A DNA stretch of 9,714 nt from JBBPYA01 sp038200385. Lineage in GTDB: Bacteria > Actinomycetota > Actinomycetes > Mycobacteriales > Geodermatophilaceae. Within the stretch, counting starts at the first letter, position 1; every line of letters starts with the position of its first letter. Shown in pieces: positions 6,951-9,714 of the stretch. A model generated the notes under the pieces. It ran no database searches. It was not told the DNA's origin and saw nothing but the letters and a program-made list of their open reading frames with translations. The position numbers and the translations under genes were made by a program. The DNA is taken from NCBI GenBank assembly GCA_038200385.1, contig JBBPYA010000221.1:1-9714 (forward strand). The letters are read 5' to 3'.

Positions 6951-6953
6951 GCG

Positions 6954-6976
6954 GCAGCCCCGCTCCGGGGGGCTGC
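6954..6976. repeat. Inverted repeat in the divergent promoter region
   Basis: GCAGCCCC (6954-6961) and GGGGCTGC (6969-6976) are perfect 8-base arms around a 7-base spacer. The element lies directly upstream of the candidate hydratase -10 and upstream of the candidate DUF3117 -10, where an operator acting on both could sit. It could also be a simple GC-rich hairpin. Confidence 0.5.
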
Positions 6977-7011
6977 GGGGCCGCGGTTTCTCCTTTGCCC
7001 CCGGGATGCGA

Positions 7012-7017
7012 GATAAT
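7012..7017 (+). promoter_or_regulatory. Candidate -10 of the DUF3117 gene
   Basis: GATAAT differs from the TATAAT consensus by one base and stands out as AT-rich in a very GC-rich region. It would place the transcript start near 7024, leaving a leader of roughly 94 bases before the ATG at 7118. No convincing -35 is seen at 16-18 bases upstream. Confidence 0.5.
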
Positions 7018-7079
7018 GGTCCGAACATCGCGTCGGCCGCCCCTCCCGGGCGTCGGCGTTCTTGCAAGGCCAGTGCACG

Positions 7080-7100
7080 GGCCGGTCGTCGGGACCGGCC
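7080..7100 (+). promoter_or_regulatory. Leader hairpin just upstream of the DUF3117 ribosome binding site
   Basis: GGCCGGTC (7080-7087) pairs perfectly with GACCGGCC (7093-7100) around the 5-base loop GTCGG. Only four bases separate it from the GGAGGAGGA Shine-Dalgarno sequence (7105-7113). Such a stem could stabilise the mRNA 5' region or affect ribosome loading. There is no U-run, so it is not a typical terminator. Confidence 0.5.
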
Positions 7101-7117
7101 TGACGGAGGAGGAACGC

Positions 7118-7285
7118 ATGGCGGCCATGAAGCCGCGGACGGGTGAGGGTCCGCTGGAGGTCACCAAGGAGGGGCGCGGCATAGTCATGCGGGTCCCGCT
7201 GGAAGGTGGCGGTCGGCTCGTCGTCGAGATGAGCCCGGACGAGGCGACCGCGCTGGGCGACGCACTCAAAGGTGTCACCGGCTGA
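7118..7285 (+). CDS. DUF3117 family small protein
   Basis: This 55-residue protein begins MAAMKPRTGEGPLEVTKE, continues through GRGIVMRVPLEGGGRLVVE and ends in a short helix, SPDEATALGDALKG. It is a near-textbook member of DUF3117, a small family found across Actinobacteria (for example the product of Rv1211 in M. tuberculosis). Its function is not established. The compact, basic-to-acidic, beta-rich sequence with no membrane segment or signal peptide indicates a small soluble cytoplasmic protein. GGAGGAGGA lies 4 bases before the ATG at 7118, an exceptionally strong ribosome binding site, so high expression is likely. The reading frame is open far upstream, but that part has no family similarity and is a shadow. 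The gene has its own leader and a downstream terminator hairpin, so it appears to be a single-gene transcript. Confidence 0.93.
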   Translation: MAAMKPRTGEGPLEVTKEGRGIVMRVPLEGGGRLVVEMSPDEATALGDALKGVTG

Positions 7286-7300
7286 CCTGTCCGACGTTCC

Positions 7301-7336
7301 CGGCCCCGGTCCCGCAGCATGCAGGAGCCGGGGCCG
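7301..7336 (+). terminator. Terminator hairpin after the DUF3117 gene
   Basis: CGGCCCCGG (7301-7309) pairs perfectly with CCGGGGCCG (7328-7336). The loop adds TCC/GGA pairing (7310-7312 with 7324-7326) and a small GCA/TGC stem at its tip. It begins 16 bases after the stop codon and lacks a T-run, as is common for actinobacterial terminators. It separates DUF3117 from the pxp operon. Confidence 0.7.
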
Positions 7337-7376
7337 TGGACTGTCCGGGGCCGCGTCGGTACCCCGGCGAGGCGGC

Positions 7377-8294
7377 ATGATCGCGGGCATGCCGGTCATC
7401 GATCTCAACGCCGACCTCGGGGAGGGCTTCGGCAGCTGGCCCCTCGGCGACGACGACGGCCTGCTCGAGCTCATCACCAGCGCCAACGTCGCGTGCGGCT
7501 TCCACGCCGGTGACCCGGTCATCATGCGGCGGGTCTGTGCCGCGGCCGTGGATCGCGGCGTCGTGATCGGGGCGCAGGTCGGCTACCGCGACCTGGCCGG
7601 CTTCGGTCGTCGTTTCCTGGATGTGGCCCCGGCCGAGCTGACCGCCGACGTGCTGTACCAGCTGGGCGCGTTGGAGGCCTTCGCCCGGGTGGCCGGCGAC
7701 CGGGTCCGCTACGTCAAGCCGCACGGCGCCCTGTACAACGCCCTCGTCGACCACGAGGCCCAGGCCGCCGCCGTCGTCGAGGCGGTGCGCCGTTACGACT
7801 CCACCCTGCCGGTGCTGGGGCTGCCGGGCTCGGCGCTGCTCCGGTTGGCCGCTGAGGCGGGGCTGACCGGCGTCCCGGAGGCCTTCGCCGACCGCGCGTA
7901 CACCGCGGACGGGACCCTGGTCTCCCGGCGGGAGGCCGGCGCCGTCCTGCACGACGCCGACGCGATCGCCGACCGGTCGGTGCGGATGGCGGTGGCCGGG
8001 GAGGTCGTCGCGGTGGACGGAAGCATCGTGTCGACCCGCCCGCGCTCGCTGTGCGTGCACGGGGACACCCCGGGTGCGGTACGGCTGGCCGGCCGGGTGC
8101 GGGCCGCGCTGTCCGATGCCGGCGTCGACCTGCGCCCCTTCGCCGCCGCCGCCGCCCTCGCCGCCTCCGCCCAGCCCCCCGCTCCCGCCCAGCCCCCCGC
8201 TCCCGCCCAGCCCCCCGCCCCCGCCGGGGCCCCCGCCCGGCCCCCCTTCCGTGATCATGGGGATCCGCCGGTCAGGACCGGCGAGATCCCATGA
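7377..8294 (+). CDS. pxpA: 5-oxoprolinase subunit A (LamB/YcsF family) with an unusual C-terminal tail
   Basis: PxpA is one subunit of the ATP-dependent 5-oxoprolinase that cleaves 5-oxoproline to glutamate with PxpB and PxpC. This product is 305 residues. Family motifs appear in order: IDLNADLGEGFG near the N-terminus, ANVACGFHAGDP, GAQVGYRDLAGFGRR, YVKPHGALYN, and near the end SLCVHGDTPGAV and DLRPF (to residue 255). The family normally stops about there (E. coli PxpA has about 244 residues). The last 50 residues here are extra: Ala-rich, then three AQPPAP units, then residues read through a large palindrome that also holds the stop codon. The tail is probably unstructured. The ATG at 7377 follows GAGG by 4 bases. 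An ATG at 7389 (MPVIDLNADLGE) fits the usual family start and is the main alternative. I see no clear promoter in the 40 bases after the upstream terminator. Confidence 0.93.
   Translation: MIAGMPVIDLNADLGEGFGSWPLGDDDGLLELITSANVACGFHAGDPVIMRRVCAAAVDRGVVIGAQVGYRDLAGFGRRFLDVAPAELTADVLYQLGALEAFARVAGDRVRYVKPHGALYNALVDHEAQAAAVVEAVRRYDSTLPVLGLPGSALLRLAAEAGLTGVPEAFADRAYTADGTLVSRREAGAVLHDADAIADRSVRMAVAGEVVAVDGSIVSTRPRSLCVHGDTPGAVRLAGRVRAALSDAGVDLRPFAAAAALAASAQPPAPAQPPAPAQPPAPAGAPARPPFRDHGDPPVRTGEIP
8169..8222 (+). repeat. Three tandem 18-bp repeats encoding AQPPAP
   Basis: The unit GCCCAGCCCCCCGCTCCC occurs at 8169-8186 and 8187-8204, then at 8205-8222 with one T-to-C change, followed by a decayed partial unit. 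It is in frame with pxpA and gives three AQPPAP hexapeptides. Near-identity of the copies suggests recent slippage or expansion. Confidence 0.9.
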
Positions 8295-8300
8295 TCACGG
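8249..8300. repeat. 52-bp near-perfect palindrome over the pxpA stop codon
   Basis: Bases 8249-8261 pair with 8288-8300 (13 bp). After one bulged G (8262), 8263-8265 pair with 8285-8287. After a bulged A (8284), 8266-8273 pair with 8276-8283 around the AG tip. That is 24 base pairs with two single-base bulges. The outer arm reads CCGTGATCATGGG and the inner stem GCCGGTC/GACCGGC. The pxpA stop (8292-8294) is in the right arm, and pxpB starts 17 bases after it. In RNA this would be a very stable hairpin, able to act as an mRNA-processing or 3'-end stabilising element, or as a partial terminator inside the operon. Its shape resembles dispersed REP-type palindromes; whether it is repeated in the genome cannot be seen here. 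Confidence 0.85.
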
Positions 8301-8316
8301 CAGGTGGGGGGAGCCG

Positions 8317-8925
8317 GTGATCGAGGTCCGGCCGTACGGCGAGCACGCTCTGCTCGCCCTGCTACCGGCCGACGGTGCCGTCCTGGCGCTGGCGGCCGCG
8401 CTGACCGACGACCCGGTCGACGGGGTCGTCGAACTCGTGCCGGCCGCGCAGTCGCTGCTCCTTCGGCTGGCGCCGGGCAGCGAGCCGGCGCGGGTGGCCG
8501 AGCAGGTCCGCGGCCGCAGCGTCGATCCCGCGGCAGCGCCGACCGGGGAGCTGGTGCGGATCCCGGTCAGCTACGACGGGCCGGACCTGCCCGAGGTCGC
8601 CCGGCTGTGCGGGCTGAGCGAGCAGCGGGTCGTCGAGCTGCACACCGCCGCCGAGCTGACCGTGGCGTTCTGCGGGTTCGCCCCGGGCTTCGGCTACCTC
8701 ACCGGACTGCCGCCCGAGCTGACCGTCGATCGCCGCCTCGAGCCGCGGACCCGGGTACCCGCCGGTGCGGTCGGTCTGGCCGGAAACGTGACCGGCGTGT
8801 ACCCGCGGGAGTCCCCGGGCGGCTGGCAGCTGATCGGACGGACCGACGTCGTGCTGTTCGACCTCGACCGGGATCCGCCGGCGCTGCTGCGCCCGGGCGG
8901 CCGGGTCCGCTTCGAGGCGCGCTGA
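8317..8925 (+). CDS. pxpB: 5-oxoprolinase subunit B (KipI/AHS1 family)
   Basis: This 202-residue protein is the PxpB subunit of 5-oxoprolinase, which works with PxpC in the ATP-dependent opening of 5-oxoproline; older annotations call it a KipI-type allophanate hydrolase subunit. The N-terminal domain begins VIEVRPYGEHALLALLP. The C-terminal cyclophilin-like domain has ELVRIPVSYDGPDLPEVA, AFCGFAPGFGYLTGLP, PRTRVPAGAVGLAGN and TGVYPRESPGGWQLIGRT, the hallmark order for the family. The length is close to that of other PxpB proteins. The GTG at 8317 is preceded by the purine-rich GGGGGGAG (8306-8313), an adequate ribosome binding site. The open frame upstream of it overlaps pxpA's repeat region and is not coding. 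The large palindrome lies directly upstream, so expression relative to pxpA may be tuned there (inference). Confidence 0.93.
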   Translation: MIEVRPYGEHALLALLPADGAVLALAAALTDDPVDGVVELVPAAQSLLLRLAPGSEPARVAEQVRGRSVDPAAAPTGELVRIPVSYDGPDLPEVARLCGLSEQRVVELHTAAELTVAFCGFAPGFGYLTGLPPELTVDRRLEPRTRVPAGAVGLAGNVTGVYPRESPGGWQLIGRTDVVLFDLDRDPPALLRPGGRVRFEAR

Positions 8926-8928
8926 GCG

Positions 8929-9714
8929 ATGCTGGACATCCTGGATACCGGGCCGCTGTCGACGGTCCAGGACCTGGGCCGGTTCGGGTACGCCGACCTC
9001 GGGGTTGGTCGCTCCGGGGCAGCCGACCTGCCCTCGCACCGGCTGGCGAACCGGCTGGTCGGCAACCTCGAGCGGGCGGCGACCATCGAGGTGACGTTCG
9101 GGGGGCTTCGGGTCCGCGCTGTGACGGATCTGACGCTCGCGGTGACCGGCGCCCTCGGCCCGGTACACCTGGACGGGCGCCTGCAGGCGGCCAACTCCCC
9201 GTTGCGCCTTCCGGCCGGCACCGAACTCGCGCTCGGCCCGCCCGGGGTGGGACTGCGGACCTATCTCGCCGTCCGCGGCGGGATCGACGTCGAGCCGGTG
9301 CTGGGTTCCCGCTCGACCGACCTGCTGTCCGGTCTTGGACCGCCGCCCCTGCAGCGCAGCCAGCGGCTGGCCATCGGCACCGACACCGCCGCCGATCCGC
9401 TCGTCGACCACGCGCCGGTACCACCGCTGCCGGCCGAACCCGTCCTCCGGGTGCTGCCCGGTCCCCGCCCGGAGCAACTCGGGGACGGCGCGCTGGACCG
9501 GCTGCTGGCCGCGACGTGGACCGCGACGCAGGACAGCAACCGGGTCGGCGTGCGCCTGGACGGTCCCGCCCTGCTCGCCGACGTGCCCGGCGACCTGCCC
9601 TCCGACCCGCTCGTACCCGGCGCGGTCCAGGTCCCGCTCAACGCCCGTCCGCTGATCTTCCTGGCCGACCACCCGGTGACCGGCGGCTACCCGGTGCTCG
9701 CGGTGGTCCGGGCG
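8929..9714 (+). CDS. pxpC: 5-oxoprolinase subunit C (KipA/AHS2, biotin-dependent carboxyltransferase-like), 3' end cut by window
   Basis: The frame is open from ATG 8929 to the window edge, giving 262 residues without a stop. The N-terminal STVQDLGRFGYADLGVGRSG plus AADLPSHRLANRLVGN is the family signature. Downstream are TYLAVRGGIDVEPVLGSRST and RVLPGPRPEQL, then NRVGVRLDGPAL, PGAVQVPLNARPLIFLAD and HPVTGGYPVL, in the usual order for KipA/PxpC proteins. About 25-50 C-terminal residues are probably missing, judged from a typical length near 290-310. It starts three bases after the pxpB stop. The nearest purine-rich stretch, GAGG (8914-8917), is 11 bases away, so translation is probably coupled to pxpB. 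Relatives occur fused to PxpB or in urea carboxylase/allophanate systems, but the adjacent pxpA makes 5-oxoprolinase the best call. Confidence 0.92.
   Translation, partial: MLDILDTGPLSTVQDLGRFGYADLGVGRSGAADLPSHRLANRLVGNLERAATIEVTFGGLRVRAVTDLTLAVTGALGPVHLDGRLQAANSPLRLPAGTELALGPPGVGLRTYLAVRGGIDVEPVLGSRSTDLLSGLGPPPLQRSQRLAIGTDTAADPLVDHAPVPPLPAEPVLRVLPGPRPEQLGDGALDRLLAATWTATQDSNRVGVRLDGPALLADVPGDLPSDPLVPGAVQVPLNARPLIFLADHPVTGGYPVLAVVRA

Noticed and set aside
7024..7117. A riboswitch in the DUF3117 leader
   Set aside because: I see one simple hairpin and no known aptamer core or alternative terminator structure, so a ligand-binding RNA cannot be supported.
6092..7525. A 477-codon minus-strand frame over the hydratase, DUF3117 and pxpA
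   Set aside because: It crosses three well-supported genes and a terminator and has an arginine-rich composition with no family resemblance.
8249..8300. The palindrome as an attachment site or the end of an insertion sequence
   Set aside because: No transposase, integrase or flanking target duplication is seen, and the flanking operon order is intact.
8317..9714. Urea amidolyase/allophanate hydrolase or Kip sporulation-inhibitor function for the KipI/KipA-like pair
   Set aside because: Both names appear in old annotations, but there is no urea carboxylase or amidase gene here, and the adjacent pxpA identifies the three-subunit 5-oxoprolinase.

Overview
The window is dense, high-GC protein-coding DNA with GTG starts, stop/start overlaps between genes and very short intergenic gaps. 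Together with an almost unmistakable 55-residue DUF3117 protein, this points to an actinobacterial chromosome. I cannot name the genus from sequence alone. No tRNA, rRNA, CRISPR array, transposase or integrase is visible. Ten complete genes and two that run off the window edges fill nearly all of it, and no stretch over 300 bases lacks a gene.

Left half (1-4806): a family 2 glycosyltransferase (cut by the window start, minus strand) faces a plus-strand operon across about 100 bp. The operon holds a polytopic membrane protein with GT-C-like features, an OmpR-type response regulator and a short membrane-embedded histidine kinase, joined by 4-base and 1-base overlaps. The operon converges on a minus-strand pair: a GNAT acetyltransferase followed by an NAD-dependent sugar epimerase resembling dTDP-L-rhamnose 4-epimerases. 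The set reads as an envelope or surface-sugar locus with its own signalling pair; that function is inferred from neighbours.

Middle (5572-7336): tag (3-methyladenine DNA glycosylase I, all expected catalytic and zinc residues present) converges on a PaaG-like enoyl-CoA hydratase/isomerase with only 3 bases between stops. The hydratase is divergent from the DUF3117 gene. The 202-bp divergent region carries candidate promoters, a palindrome, and a hairpin just upstream of a very strong DUF3117 ribosome binding site. A long GC-rich hairpin ends the DUF3117 transcript.

Right end (7377-9714): pxpA-pxpB-pxpC encode the three subunits of the ATP-dependent prokaryotic 5-oxoprolinase, which opens 5-oxoproline (pyroglutamate) to glutamate; pxpC is cut by the window end. 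The 3' end of pxpA is unusual: after the family's normal end it runs through three 18-bp repeats and then into a 52-bp near-perfect palindrome that contains its stop codon.

I did not find a clearly new multi-gene system. The best candidates for a second look are the pxpA/pxpB palindrome (possibly a dispersed repeat), the DUF3117 leader, and the glycosyltransferase/membrane protein/two-component/epimerase neighbourhood.
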